Assembly (NCBI GenBank): GCA_903813345.2
Contig: CAIIXF020000007.1
Coordinates: forward strand, 24,851,564 to 24,911,563
Length of the DNA stretch: 60,000 nt
Source of the DNA: Owenia fusiformis
Lineage: Eukaryota > Annelida > Polychaeta > Sabellida > Oweniidae
Reading direction: 5' to 3'
Made by a program: the position numbers and the translations under genes. The notes under the pieces are model-generated. The model was not told where the DNA came from and did not search any database. It saw nothing but the letters and a program-made list of their open reading frames with translations. Below are positions 24,946 through 37,340 of this stretch, piece by piece. Within the stretch, counting starts at the first letter, position 1, and the number at the start of each line of letters is the position of its first letter.

Positions 24946-26068
24946 AGAATTTTATAGCACTGGTCACCTGAAAGTCCATTAGAATCATATTTATAAAATG
25001 TGTTTTATGCTCTTGTTTGTGACATGAGTAATGATTTACTTAGTTTTTTATTGTGATTTCTATGGTAACCACAGGAATTCTTGACCAGAGCTATGTATTG
25101 GCAATTGGTCATTGAGTTACCAGCCCTATTGCATCGTTGCATCGTGATCTGCCATCAAAATCGCTTAATATCCTATAAATAGGATTTATATTACGTGTGT
25201 CTTATAAATTGTTTATACATGTATAAATTGGAAGTAGATATCTTCACAAACAAATCAATCAGCAAAAATTAGCAAAATTAGCAAAAATGAGAAAACTGGG
25301 TATTATGAAACTATTTTTAAGGGATAGCCCAGTCCAATTACAATAGCTCTCACTGGCCAATCATTAATAAATTCTTCCGCCTTATTCCAGTTTAATTGTG
25401 CCAGAAGTAATTCATTACTGATCTGACAGACACCATAATTCTGCAGAGAGGATATAGGCCTAAATCAGCGAAAATAAAGTACTTTAGAATGGATTTTATC
25501 AATCTTTATGAAAATAATTTGTATCGGAATATCACAAGCTGACTCCATTCATGAAGCTGCTGCGATTCATGTATTGGAATAATTTCTTCAACTTTATATG
25601 TTGCACAAAGATGTATGTTTGATCGATCGGCATATATTGGAATTCTGGAATTACTTGAAAATAGTTTTGGATACATCTGTTAATATGGTATGTAAGTAAA
25701 GATGCAATTTTCTGACATTTCTTAATTAAGTTTTTCAGAAATTGATCTAAGGTAACAGATGTCAATTGTGGTGTAACCCGCTGGAAAATATTATAAAGTA
25801 TGTTTTTACTTAGTAAAGCGGAAAAAGGAGAAGTTACCTCATGAAAAAGGAATAATTAGACCAGTACAGTATATTGTAAATTCGAACATGACTGTATTCA
25901 CGCATTCTATAAACTGTAATCAAAGTCAATGCTTCAGCTGGGTTATATTCGAGTATAATAACCCAGTTAATACGTGTAATGTGTGACGTCATAACGGTGG
26001 GTCGTAGTAATGGCGGATCATGATGAATTATTCGAAACAATTTGGTGAATTTTCATGTTCGAATCGTA
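24946..26068. other. No gene recognised
   Basis: AT-rich; an AGCAAAATTAGCAAAA micro-repeat at 25260-25290. Confidence 0.35.
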
Positions 26069-26236
26069 ATATAGACCTCAGAGCAGGGTTACTAGTTTCG
26101 AATAACACGCCGCTGGTCTCGGCACAAAGCTTTCGAACCCCTCACTCCCTTCGGTCGTTCGGGGTACAGAAAACGTTTGTGCCGAGACCAGCGGGGTGTT
26201 ATTCGAAACTAGAAACCCTGCTCTTTGGTCTATATT
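26069..26236. mobile_element. 168-bp hairpin element
   Basis: AATATAGACC to GGTCTATATT; the arms share AGCAGGGTT, CTAGTTTCGAATAACAC and GCTGGTCTCGGCACAAA and meet at a short centre (CCCTCACTCCCTTCGGTCG). Small ORFs on both strands with nearly the same peptide are by-products of the palindrome. Confidence 0.75.
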
Positions 26237-26689
26237 TCTTAATAATATTGTAGAAATTCTGACGTTTTTGGACATTTTGCAAAAATATTAATACAGTATG
26301 CATATTTGGAAGGGTTATCTTTTATGTGTATATATTGCTGTAATGCCAGATAGCAATAGATTTTTGAAAGTTGATTCCTAAAGATGTATGAGTAAGTTAT
26401 AGGTTTCTTTGATATCAATACCATTGATAGTCCTTAAGATATTGAACATCAATAAAATTATAAGAAGATCTGAATCATTAAGTGAACCTTTGGGAATATT
26501 TGTATCTATTTTGCATGCCATTTAGTGGAAGTGGGAATCAGGTTTTTTTAACAGAAAGCTAGATGTTTTTATCTCCCGTGAGTGAATGGTAAAAATATAT
26601 ATTCAGAATATTTTATCAATTTTCACTGGTAACACATATATAGACCAGTATGTCTATTAGCTGATAATATTTTTGTTTTCAACCACTGA

Positions 26690-26815
26690 GCTAGTGAACA
26701 CCTGTGTCTTAAGTGAACACTACTTCTCAGCACATACTCCACTGACTTCTGTAAAAAATCCCCTCTGTAGTGAACACATTTCTTGGCTATATAGGTGTTC
26801 ACTGTATACATGGTT
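26690..26815. repeat. Family C-like remnant
   Basis: GAACACCTGTGTCTTAAGTGAACAC and TAGGTGTTCACTGTATAC face each other ~100 bp apart; diverged relative of the CAGTAAAACCTGT elements. Confidence 0.4.
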
Positions 26816-27165
26816 TGCTGTAATTAGCTGTAAGTTGGGAAATTCACATTTCTTATAACATTTGGTTTGCATATGTGTCTTCCAGGTCAGGTTTTAATTG
26901 CATTCATCTATGAAATTGTGGATCTTTGGAAATGAAAGACTTCAAGTTTGGTGGTCTAAAAGATGTTTTGTTACACTACAGTATATCCAGACTTTGTTTT
27001 GTTTTGAGTCAATGTTTCCATTCATCCATGTATTCACTCACAACTCAGAGGAAATATTTCCTGGAGGGATGAATCAGTTGTAGAATTATTTGTATGGCTG
27101 TAGCTGTACTTTCACATAGTTGTAGAAACATCATGTTATATCATAGGAATTTTTATCAAAGATAA

Positions 27166-27452
27166 TGCCTGTTGTGAGAACGGATAGTTATGAGTAGGTA
27201 TACTGATGCCTGTTGTGAGAACGGATAGTTATGAGTAGGTATACTGATGCCTGTTGTGAGAACGGATAGTTATGAGTAGGTATACTGATGCCTGTTGTGA
27301 GAACGGATAGTTATGAGTAGGTATACTGATGCCTGTTGTGAGAACGGATAGTTATGAGTAGGTATACCGATGCCTGTTGTGAGAACGGATAGTTATGAGT
27401 AGGTATACCGATGCCTGTTGTGAGAACGGATAGTTATGAATAGGTATACTGA
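27166..27452 (+). repeat. 41-bp minisatellite, 7 copies
   Basis: Units begin TGCCTGTTGTGAGAACGGAT at 27166, 27207, 27248, 27289, 27330, 27371 and 27412. Copies 1-4 are identical; copies 5-6 carry ACCGA for ACTGA and copy 7 has GAATAGG. Confidence 0.95.
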
Positions 27453-27824
27453 TTGACAGAGTTTTACAATTGCAGGCTGAAAACATGCATTTGAGACATT
27501 TTTGCAAACAGCAGAGGGTTCTGCTCAAAGACCACCTACTACCTTCAAATGAGCAGTTGGTAGAAGATTCCAATTGTTCATTTGAAGCAAACTGAAATCA
27601 AACTGTTGAAAATGGTAATGTGTGTCTGGTGAAGAGCGTGTGGTGTTATTGTAATATGGTATTATCTAATTGAAATGACAGTCCTGAATATGAGATGTTA
27701 TAATTATAGAGGATCCATATGGTATAAATCCCTGGTTAATAATTTATCAATGATTCTCACACCTGTGGAGATAATTAGAGAAAAATCTGTAGTCTTGCAT
27801 GAACCCATTATGTTGCCTCTTCTC

Positions 27825-28165
27825 CTGTGTTGCCTCCTTTTCCCCTGAGTTGCCTCCTCCTCCCACTTTGTTGCCTCCTCCTCCCATATTGTTGCCTCTT
27901 CCTCCCACTTTGTTGCCTCTTCCTCCCACTTTGTTGCCTCCTCCCCTATATTACCTCCCCCCTCATGTGCTGCCTCTTTCCCCTCCTATGTTGCCTGATC
28001 CCCCTATGTTGCCTCTTCCTCCATGCTGTGTTTCCTCCTCCCCCTGTGTTACCTCCTCCCCCTGTGTTGCCTCCTCCCCCTGTGTTGCCTCCTCCCCCTG
28101 TGTTGCCTCTTCCCCCATGCTGTGTTTCCTCCTCCCCTGTGTTGCCTCCTCCCCCTGCTTTGTCA
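27825..28165 (+). repeat. Pyrimidine-rich ~18-21-bp minisatellite
   Basis: Variants of TGTTGCCTCCTCCCCCTG. The core 28040-28110 repeats at exactly 18 bp; the 5' part has 21-bp units. Strong strand asymmetry leaves long open frames on both strands (Pro/Leu-rich and Gly-rich), not genes. Confidence 0.85.
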
Positions 28166-28629
28166 CAATTAATTTTACACAATATATCACATTTGTTTAT
28201 ATAGTTCAACCTGCTTAAAAAGAATGCCTCTTGAAATTGTTCCTTATAGACAGGTGCTCCTACAAACATATATTATATGTGGCTGTTATGGTTAAAAGTG
28301 TGGATATGGCATCTTATTGATCTTATGGATCTGACTCTCTCTTCAGTTTTCGCAACCGTGGTAACAACATTATTACCCTTATATGTCAACTCGCAACATC
28401 TCAATTGTTGGGCTTTGTATTTCAACAATCTTCAAGAACACTTTGGTATGTCAAATAACTGAATTTGCGCTGTCCAATCAATTTAGCGATCATACTTACA
28501 TTTATTTTCACTGCCAATGTTAACTGGATGTTTCATAATAGATTTGAAATTCTCTGTCGCACACACATACCCTCCACAACCGAGAAGTGTTCGCATATTG
28601 TTTTTCATGACAAAGTTTTCAAAGTTTTC

Positions 28630-28775
28630 ATGACAGCACTCAGTGGTTGATGGTGGTTGGCATCAGCAGTTGGCATCAGCAGTTGGCATCTGTAACACAT
28701 TGTTACAATTCTGTAACCATTTGCAATTACTAATACAGTGGTGATATTTTGTCATGTTATTGCTTTGTTTACTTG
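28630..28775 (+). repeat. Family B repeat
   Basis: GATGGTGGTTGGCATCAGCA, CAGTTGGCATCTGTAACACA and GGTGATATTTTGTCATGTTA. Confidence 0.65.
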
Positions 28776-30286
28776 CAATTATACAAAGTATAACGGCAAA
28801 ATATGAAATGGGTCCCTTGGCAATTTATATCATCAACGCTTTAGTTTATTTGATTATCTATTGCAATAGTGTTTAATAAAGAAAGAAAATTGGATAGTTT
28901 TTGTGTCATTTGTGATTTATTCAGATTGTTTTATCTCTTGATAAGAAACCATTAGATTCTTACTATCATAACATCACATGCAATCATATTGTTCAGAAAA
29001 AACACATTTTATTTGACATTTAAAAACATTTTCACTGACATTTAAATAAACTATTTTACCATTGTTTAAGTTTTCTTGTTGAAAAAGTCATTTTGAGGAA
29101 GAGTTGTAGTTGTTACACAAGGGGTTGTCATATCTGATCAAAAATAAATTGGTCACAAAACATTTTTACCAAAGGTGATGTTTTAAAAAATCTTATAATC
29201 AAAGTATATTGCATAACATTGTGATCTTTAGACAATATCTCATTGAGAAATATTACAAATCAGATATTCAAATTTTTTTTTGCTCACATTTTAAAGGGAA
29301 GAGATTAAGATATCTATGAGTCGCAGAAAATCTTTTGCTTGATTGGACTGGAAAATGATCCTGTCATATTCATCCAGTGACAGTCACATCAATTAAAATT
29401 CCTTCATATCCTCAATAATTCCGCTAGATCCCAATATCACAGCAATTAATCTTCAAGTGTCATCCGCGTGTGTGTCGTATGAGTCCCCGAAGACACATTA
29501 AACAGCGTCCTCAGACTGGAAATGGTGATGTCATCAAAGAACAAAGGAATTTGGAATTGAGTCAAGTCGTGGTTAATAAATGTCCCCAGAAATTGTCCCC
29601 TGCTATAATTACCATAATGTTAGACCAGTGTATTCCATCAGATATGCACTGGTATTTCTGTCTTAAGATTTGTGACAAACTACATGTGGTGTGTCACAAG
29701 GTCCAGCAGCATGCATCCAATAGTAAACCTTTTAAAATTAACTGCATTATGATAAAGTCAATATGTGCATGCTGATCGCTGCATTTCTTGTAATGACCAC
29801 TCTTTTCCACTCTAATTGACCAAGATGTCACCACTATAAGATTTTGTGAAGTCTGAAATCACCATATCACCTTTTGGGTAATGGAATCGCAGAGAGAAAA
29901 AACTGTACAATGTTTGTGGTTTCAGTATATGGAGATCAACCAGTATCTCACTTTGATTGTTTATGTCACACACTAGTACCTTACCCAAGTGACCTACTTT
30001 AAAAGGTTTTATAAGAACATAGGGACTGAAATGACATTATCAGATGAACAAAATGATTTCTTGCTGTTAAAGGGCAAAACATACCCATTTAATGAAAGTT
30101 TTAATGAACTCAAAAAATTACGATTATAAAAATTTGTCACCATGAATTATGGCCTGTCAGTGCTAAATGACACTGAGACACTACTCATCCTCTTGTTACC
30201 ATGGCAACTAATCCAGTTAATTCCATATATTCAGTTATGTCTTAATTACCAGTTTTCACTATTGTTATAACCTTTGCAGAATGTCA
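28776..30286. other. No gene recognised
   Basis: A 101-codon open frame (29470-29775, +) has no recognisable family, no splice context and no repeat origin; I do not call it a gene. Confidence 0.35.
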
Positions 30287-30422
30287 ACCATGGCCATGTA
30301 TAAGGTTGCAAAATAGAGTGGAAAATAAATGAATCTGCATTTCAAGTAAATAAGCATTAAGTTGACATTCTTAATTGTATCGAAATTCAAAAAAAATCAG
30401 TTAGTTCAATTCAAAAATTTCA
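30287..30422 (+). repeat. Family A repeat, diverged
   Basis: GCAAAATAGAGTGGAAAATA and CTTAATTGTATCGAAATTCA. Confidence 0.5.
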
Positions 30423-30624
30423 AGATAGGGACTAAAATTTTCATTGGGAGTTTGAAATTGTTTGGATGGATTAAGCAATGTCTGCTTTCTTTTCATTTGG
30501 CTAATGAACATCTATTATGCATGTGTCGGAAATAGTATTGAATAACATAATGTTTGATTTTGTTACCTCGGGGTGTAAATGTCCTAGGTGGTAATAATTA
30601 AGAGGAAGTTTACCATGATAAACT

Positions 30625-30830
30625 TGTCTGATGGAACACCTCTCTTCATAGAACAGTTTTCAATAGAACCATTGCCTTACATGTTAATAGACTCTCTCTA
30701 TAAGAAACATTTGTTTTCAAGGAACGATTCTGACCAATATGGAGACTGAGGTTTCCATGTACACAGCTTTTACCATTTAAAAGTTACCATATAAAACAAA
30801 TGCCTCTCAAGTAAGGAGACTCTGTTGAAA
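30625..30830. repeat. Family C-like remnant
   Basis: Contains GATGGAACACCTCTCTTCAT, GGAGACTGAGGTTTCCATGT and other phrases of the 24552-24721 copy, with ends too decayed to define. Confidence 0.4.
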
Positions 30831-31340
30831 AAATGCTCATTCTCTGAGAAAATCTCACCTTTGCAGATTAATTAGGAAAGTTATGATGTAACGTTGAATT
30901 CTGTCTTCTTTCAATTTCTGTAATGTTTAATTTATCAAATAGAATATTGGATTAAGTTTAGATTTGTTCTTGTTCTCAATGCAAGTTTCTCAATTATAAT
31001 GAAGGAGAATTCAAGTGTTTGACTAGAAAATCAGAAATATTTCCCACATTGTTATGTAGATTCTTTCACATGTTCAAGATATTTGTACCCTTGTGTATGG
31101 GGCCGATGATGTTCAATAATTGCCATTGGATTTCAGGTTTGCCGGAGCATATTTTGCAAAGTCCTGAGTGGTCAAAAAAGATAGTCTGATGTGAAATCAA
31201 ATATTTTCCAGATGAGATAGTCATAGATTAGGATATAAAAAGTCCTAATTGCAAATTACGGGTTATCTGTGAGTCATTTTATTCCCATTAATTGAGCGAC
31301 TGGACAGGGCTAATTTCATTCTGACCCATAAGTAACTTGG

Positions 31341-31508
31341 CATGGAGGTCATGTTTTGAGATATACATTACAGTGGAAAAGAGTGAAATTAGCAAGGAAT
31401 AAAGTAATCAAATGTTTAGTCGATACTCTAAATTATACAGAAATTTCAGAGAATCAAGCAGTTTCTTCAAAATTTGAAGTTTGTGGGAAATAAGCATTAG
31501 CAGACAGA
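31341..31508 (+). repeat. Family A repeat
   Basis: CATGGAGGTCATGTTTTGAG, GAAATTAGCAAGGAATAAAG and AAATAAGCATTAGCAGACAG. Confidence 0.75.
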
Positions 31509-33180
31509 TATTGTTCCATGGCTAATAACATTGTATTTTTTGATATTTTCCAGCCACTGTCTAAACAATTTTACCATGGTCACTTGATTTCACTTTTTGC
31601 ATCGATTCTCTCAAAAACACTCTTGAATTATTCTGTTCATTCTGCGTGTTCAGAACGGAAATTGACGAAACCTGATTAGTGTCAAAATGTCTGTTAATTG
31701 ACATTTTCTCGACTATTGGGATACATAATTCTATGTACCAATATCTTAGATTTTTGGGAGGCTAATAGATAAGACATTGGGGGATATTTATTTCTGATTT
31801 ATGCAGCTTTTGGCCAGAGGTCGGAAAAGACGTAGAGTACAGAAGTTTTTTATTGACCATTTTCTAAAAGATTAGGCCATTATGTGTTTTACTTTGCCAA
31901 GTAATTGAAGAAAATGTGATAATTGTATTTTTTCAATTATTGCAAAAAATTAGAAATCTTGGAAAATAGATAACAAAATGAAGTCTATAGTTGCAAAGAA
32001 ATTAAAGAAATGAAGGAATTCCATGCTACTAATGCTTAGGGTTAAGAAAAAAATAACCATATCCAGAGGTAAAATTTTTAGACAGGTTAACTTAGCATCT
32101 GATATTATTCTCTTAGCATGTCATACTGGTACTCCTTGTTAATTTGACTATTGTTTCATCCCTGAGCAAACATTCTTAAGTGTTTCTTTTACTTAGTTTG
32201 AAGGTTTTATCTTGTTCTATTGTTAACGTGCCATGCAGGATTGATTGGAAAATATGTCAGTGTCTAAGATCTCTTATGCATCAGGCGTATTCCAATGAAC
32301 TGTCTGATTTTCTGGCATTTCTATTGATACAATTAAGTGTGTTCATGTCTATTTTGTATTGTGTAGAATTCAATCTTTTCTGTTGCATTTGTTATTTTAT
32401 GATGAACACCGTGAATTTTTGATGACAGGAAGTATTATACAGAAAATTTAGGACAAGGTCATCTAATGCCGTCAAATATAGTGGTCACCGTATTGATCAA
32501 AATCGTTGATTTTATAGCTTTTTGATTATTGGGTTTTCAATAGCTGAAACAACAAATATGGAAACATCACATTTTTGTCAAAATCAATCAATTTACTTTG
32601 GCTTATTTATTCAGCTTGGCTTGTTAAATTCACTTTTACATCAAAATTCTTTGCCATGCTATGTGACTCCCTCTCTGCACTATCAGTTTCAAAAATGAGT
32701 TGAATGCTTATTACAAATCATACAAGTATAAAGACTATAGATATTGATACTTATGCCCTTAGGGCAAAGAAGCCACCCTAAGGAATAATAGCTGGCGTCT
32801 TCTACAAGAATTGATCCTTTAGTAAAATAAAAAGCTTTTAAATGTTCTACATCATATGGGTCCATAAGGGCCATTGATTCCGGAAACATGGCACTATCCT
32901 ATTGACAGGGTTATTATGATACATCCATGTTATTTCATAATTGTCGATTTTATGAAGTAATCATTATATGAATCAGTACTTCTAGAGTTTTAACCTTTTT
33001 ATTATTATATACTGACTACAATAATGGTTACTGTTGCACTTGTCCATCTCCACCTCTCAAGTTTCTATGTGCCCTTTCCCATTTTCATTCCTCACGTGAC
33101 ATCATCCCTTCTCATTTTTTAAATATCATCTCTATTTACCCTCAAAGGAATACATGCACTGTATTATTTGGGACCATCCT
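31509..33180. other. No gene recognised
   Basis: Apart from the diverged family A copy at 32262, only AT-rich sequence. Confidence 0.35.
32262..32415 (-). repeat. Family A repeat, diverged
   Basis: TTCCAATGAACTGTCTGATT, TTCTGGCATTTCTATTGATA and TGTTCATGTCTATTTTGTA. Confidence 0.5.
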
Positions 33181-33189
33181 CTAAAAGTC

Positions 33190-33567
33190 TACCCTTTGCA
33201 TTCGTTTGACTTCACTTCTTAAAAGAGAGCTTCGTCTTCACTCTTTCACACTAAAATAAACCTGTGAACTCACCGCGCCAATCAGTGTTCGTCGGCCAAA
33301 TTTGACCGACGTTCTATATATGGTCATTCCTTCTGACGTCATCGTTGAGCCCCGAATTGACCAATGACACGCGCATATTTAATTAGAACGCATCTGGCGT
33401 ATGTTTCTTCAAGCTCGCTGATTGGTGGAAGAAAGGTCAGCCCGTAAGTCAGAAGTGATTTATTACCAAAATTGTCACCGGTACCCGTCGTGGGGGCGGG
33501 GCTACTAAACTGTAATATGGTCTCTACTAGGCAGAGTGTAGTTTAACTAGACTCTGCACGCAGGGTA
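33190..33567 (+). mobile_element. 9-bp-duplication MITE, copy 1
   Basis: The 378-bp unit runs from TACCCTTTGCATTCGTTTGA to CTCTGCACGCAGGGTA and is flanked by a perfect CTAAAAGTC duplication (33181-33189 and 33568-33576). A 9-bp duplication fits Mutator-like elements. GC is higher than the surroundings (CACCGCGCCAATCAG, GTGGGGGCGGGGCTACTAAA). Confidence 0.85.
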
Positions 33568-33897
33568 CTAAAAGTCAATTGTTTACTGTTCAGAATAAAA
33601 TGTATTCAAAATGGAGCTTAAAGCCAGAATCAGATCTAAAGGGGATTGCAAAATTGCAAGCAACATGTACAATTGTTTCCTTAAACATACCTTTACTTTT
33701 TTAAATCTCCATGCAAGACCATTCATCCCACCTTGCTTTCTATTTTCCATCTGTTATATATTATCTTGCTAAAACACAAACTGTTGAAACAGAGATATGG
33801 GCTAATTCAACTTTTGGGGGTATATGGAATTACTGCTTATTTAGCCTTATATTTGTAAAATTATAGCTAAGGGGTCTTCAACCCATAGAAATTAGTA

Positions 33898-34387
33898 CCG
33901 TATTATCTCTATTAAACGCACACTCTCTAATAAACGCACACCCGACTTTTTGTCCCAGGTTAGAAAGTCCTGTCCAGATAATATTGAGATCTGACGAAGC
34001 TCTAATAAAAAACATTGTGGGCGATAATAGAGTATTTTCACCGTTCATTAAAATAATACATCATGATTCATGACGTCATGATTTCCCATCATGCAACGTA
34101 AGAAATTTCTTCAGGTGTTTGTGTAAATAACACACAATAGTGTATTTATATACTAAATTTGTCGTCTAGGAGCTCACAATTCAAGGTAAAAACATAAAAT
34201 ATAGCATATTCTCTCTAATAAACCCACATATCTACTATATTTGATCGGTTTTAGGTATAGAAGTAAATTTTCACCCATTATCGCCCACCATCATAATTTT
34301 TTAGAATTCCCGGGGATTTAGCTGCTTGAAACCTCTCCCCCACAGGAATTTACTAAGCGCACTGTGCGTTTAATAGAGATAATACGG
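33898..34387. mobile_element. 490-bp TIR element (CCGTATTATCTC ends, TA duplication)
   Basis: Left CCGTATTATCTCTATTAAAC and right GTTTAATAGAGATAATACGG are perfect inverted repeats of ~25 bp, with TA on each side (33896-33897, 34388-34389). TCTCTAATAAACGCACAC is repeated directly inside the left end, and a weaker form lies near 34213. No ORF. Confidence 0.8.
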
Positions 34388-34442
34388 TATTTATGAACTA
34401 GTTATGGTTTACTATTATGCTCAGGTTTGCCCACTTTATTCT

Positions 34443-34841
34443 CTAAAGGACGATTCTCGGTTTGGAGAACAGTCTCCTGGGCTAATAATTTTTTTCATGA
34501 AAAATATAGAAATATTACCCAAATTAAACTATGAATATTCAAAAGAGGACATTTAAATCTACAAGATGTAAAGATAACAAATTGGTCTGAAGCAGGGATA
34601 ATGCTCAAAAAGACCGATTCAATATAAATACAAGTCTCGATTTGGGGAAAGAAGTTCATCAGTGTACTGCGCTAATATTTTTTTGCGAAAAATCTAGAAA
34701 TATTACCCAAATTAAATTATGACTATTCAAAAGAAGACATTCAAATCTTTATTATGTAAAAAAATTAAATTTGTCCGAAGCAGGGATAATGCTCATTTAG
34801 ATTGATGAACTTCGTTCTCCAAACCGAGAATCGTCCTTTGG
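34443..34841. mobile_element. ~400-bp TIR element with internal duplication
   Basis: CTAAAGGACGATTCTCGGTT at 34443 is inverted at 34814-34841. A ~126-bp block (34481-34606) recurs directly at 34671-34796, and a weak TIR-like ATTCTCGGTTTGG variant (GTCTCGATTTGGGG, ~34634) precedes the second block. The left TIR plus its neighbour was thus duplicated as a ~190-bp unit. Confidence 0.75.
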
Positions 34842-34874
34842 AATGAAATATTTGTTTTATCTCATTACTAGATA

Positions 34875-34945
34875 ACAGGCTAAAGTATTCCTTGCTTATT
34901 CCACTCCTTTCTACTCTATTTGGAAAATGAAATCAAAACCTTCAT
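34875..34945 (-). repeat. Family A repeat fragment (outer half)
   Basis: GTATTCCTTGCTTATTCCAC and TCCTTTCTACTCTATTTGG, then ATCAAAACCTTC. Confidence 0.65.
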
Positions 34946-35644
34946 TTGATTTTCTCCATCAGAGCACTAAAAGGTTAACGTCATCATGAGCTTATAATCT
35001 GTTTTTACAGTTAGTTATTTCTGTATAAATGTTGTTGATATAGTGGTGGAGTAAGTTCTTCTTTGGTATCAGTTGCTCAATGATTGCGTCATTAAAACCT
35101 TGTTTTCATCAACTGTGGGTAGATTCATGATGGGTTTTGGTTTAGGTTAATGCCCATCTCTTTCAAAATAGTTAATCGGCTACAATCGGCTGTGTTGGTT
35201 TGCCTTGAGCTGATGTGCACCTACTGTCCTACTCATAGAAGCTTACGTTTTAACTATACACAGGGTAGGAAAATAGATATTTGACTAGTGACAAAGATTG
35301 AAACAAAAATATGGCAATTTTAATGTGGGGCTTTTCGATGTAATTATCAGGCATTTCTATACAAGAATGTTGTCTACATCTTCTTTTAGCTTACTCTACG
35401 TTGGTCTCTCTTTAGCTTTATATTACTTTTCAAAATATGATCGCCAATCTTTGACCACTCATGTGTCTTGGAATGGAAGAGTATTCCTATGATAGCACAT
35501 ACAGTGAGTACCATGGATTTCTTTCACGTTAGGGAGGTCAAAACAGAGGAAACAGTGTCACAATTGGATTACTTTAATTCATGTATAATAACAGAATAAA
35601 CCCATTCAAAATTTTTGTATTGGTCATATTTAAATTCAACAAAA

Positions 35645-35788
35645 GACCAAAAAAGAGTGGAATCAGCAAGGAATAAAGTGAACAGGCATATTGTAAACAC
35701 TATAAATTATATAGAAATGCAAGAAAATAATGTAGTTCATTCACAGTTTACAAGGAAAACGGTGAAATAAGCATGAGTGGATAGAAAT
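35645..35788 (+). repeat. Family A repeat, well preserved
   Basis: GAGTGGAATCAGCAAGGAAT, ATAGAAATGCAAGAAAATAA and GAAATAAGCATGAGTGGATA. Confidence 0.8.
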
Positions 35789-35879
35789 TTTAGCAAGTAG
35801 TATTGATATTCCAAATCCTCTCTGTTGGTAGAGAGATAGAATATTGGCTCCTGTAACTTGTTTGTATTCATAACATGTT

Positions 35880-35970
35880 TTTGAGCAATTTGTTCTCATA
35901 GGTTATTGTTTCTGAGCAATTTATTATCCTAGTTATTGTTTCTGTGCAGTTTGTTGTCTTAGTTATTGTT
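35880..35970 (+). repeat. 30-bp tandem repeat, ~3 copies
   Basis: GTTATTGTTTCTGAGCAATTT-type units start near 35902, 35932 and 35962. Confidence 0.65.
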
Positions 35971-37149
35971 TTTAGCTTGTTCACAAGATATTCATTTTTC
36001 TCCCTCTGGGTAATTCCAAATCTGAATTTCTTGACAAATACCCTCAGACATTTTGCGCTCATTTCAAAAATTGAAACTACTAATGAATGATTTTGATGTC
36101 ATAACATCTTTTCATATATAATTTGACCAAATTGAACACACCAATTAAGAAAGGATGCAATGGTGCATAATGATGTGCACCAAAGTTTGGTGCAGTATGA
36201 GATCTCTGGCGCAGTAACATGCTATTCTTGTCATTGTGTGGCAGGGAGAGTCAATGCAATATTGATCTGTCATTGTTAAAATGACAAGACACAGTGACAA
36301 TAGTGCACAAAGTAGCACATCCGGGGAATATCCCTTTTAATGCAATAAATATCGAAGAAATCCTTACGTACTATTTATGCAGAGTTCTATCATGCATTTC
36401 ACTTAAACATATGAAAAAGAAAAAAATTCACAAATAACAGCTTTTAATAATTATCACAATTATGAAATACGTGCATGATTTACATGAAATAAACGTTATC
36501 TAAATAGACTACTTTATTGATCATATCTCGCCTTTTTTGTTCAGATAGTCTTATACACCTGCATTCATATACCTGTATATGGGCATATAGGATCATCAGA
36601 CATGCACAATTTGCATACACTATACTGGAAAATAGATTTCTAAATGAGAGTACTTGTAGATATACTCTTTTCAAAAACAACATTGACTTTAACAGCAGGA
36701 GTGGTAAAGGAGTTGGTTATTCTTGTTGAATCAGAATTGTATTGAACGGTAGCCATATTAGGTCTAAAAGTGTCTGAAATGGGGAAAATAATGGGTTAGT
36801 ATTTATGGAATAATAAAATGTAGTTATGATACTATTCCTTGTAAGGTAGAAAAGTGGAGTAAGAGAAAGAAACAACTTAATTCTAAAATAGATAATTGGA
36901 AAATTAAAATTAGCTTGTCGAAATGTAAAACTGCATTGAAATCTATAAAGCCAAGAAAACTCAACAAGGATTTTGTATGCAAGACCTAAATAGGTTCTAT
37001 GTGGAAACTGCGGTATTTTGACAATCAGTTCATTCTGGATCGATGATAACTTGATTGGCAGTTGCCTGGTCAGTGACTAGTTTGACGTTTGCTGATGCAT
37101 GGGTCGATCATAACTAGATTGCCACCAGGATCAAATACATAATATCTGT
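35971..37149. other. No feature recognised
   Basis: AT-rich unique sequence upstream of the APC exon. Confidence 0.35.
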
Positions 37150-37340
37150 GAGAGAGATGTTATGGTGGTCATGCTTTAAAATGGAAAATAGAGTGGAAAA
37201 TAGTGGAATCAGCAGGGAATGAATTAAACATACTTGTAGTACATACTTGAAATAGTAAAGAAATTCCAGAAAATTAGATACTCCATTCAGGCTTTCTCGA
37301 GAAAAAGTGTAAAAAAGGCATGAACACAGAGAAAATTTAG
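37150..37340 (+). repeat. Family A repeat, full-length
   Basis: GAGAGATGTTATGGTGGTCA, AGTGGAATCAGCAGGGAATG and CATGAACACAGAGAAAATTT. It ends ~410 bp before the APC exon. Confidence 0.75.

Noticed and set aside
27166-27452. Regular 41-bp repeats as a CRISPR-like array
   Set aside because: Contiguous tandem units without unique spacers in an animal genome.
27799-28269. Overlapping ORFs of 75-139 codons on both strands (Pro/Leu/Ser- and Gly-rich)
   Set aside because: They come from the 18-21-bp pyrimidine minisatellite; several frames are open simultaneously.
29470-29775. 101-codon plus-strand ORF
   Set aside because: No recognisable family or context.
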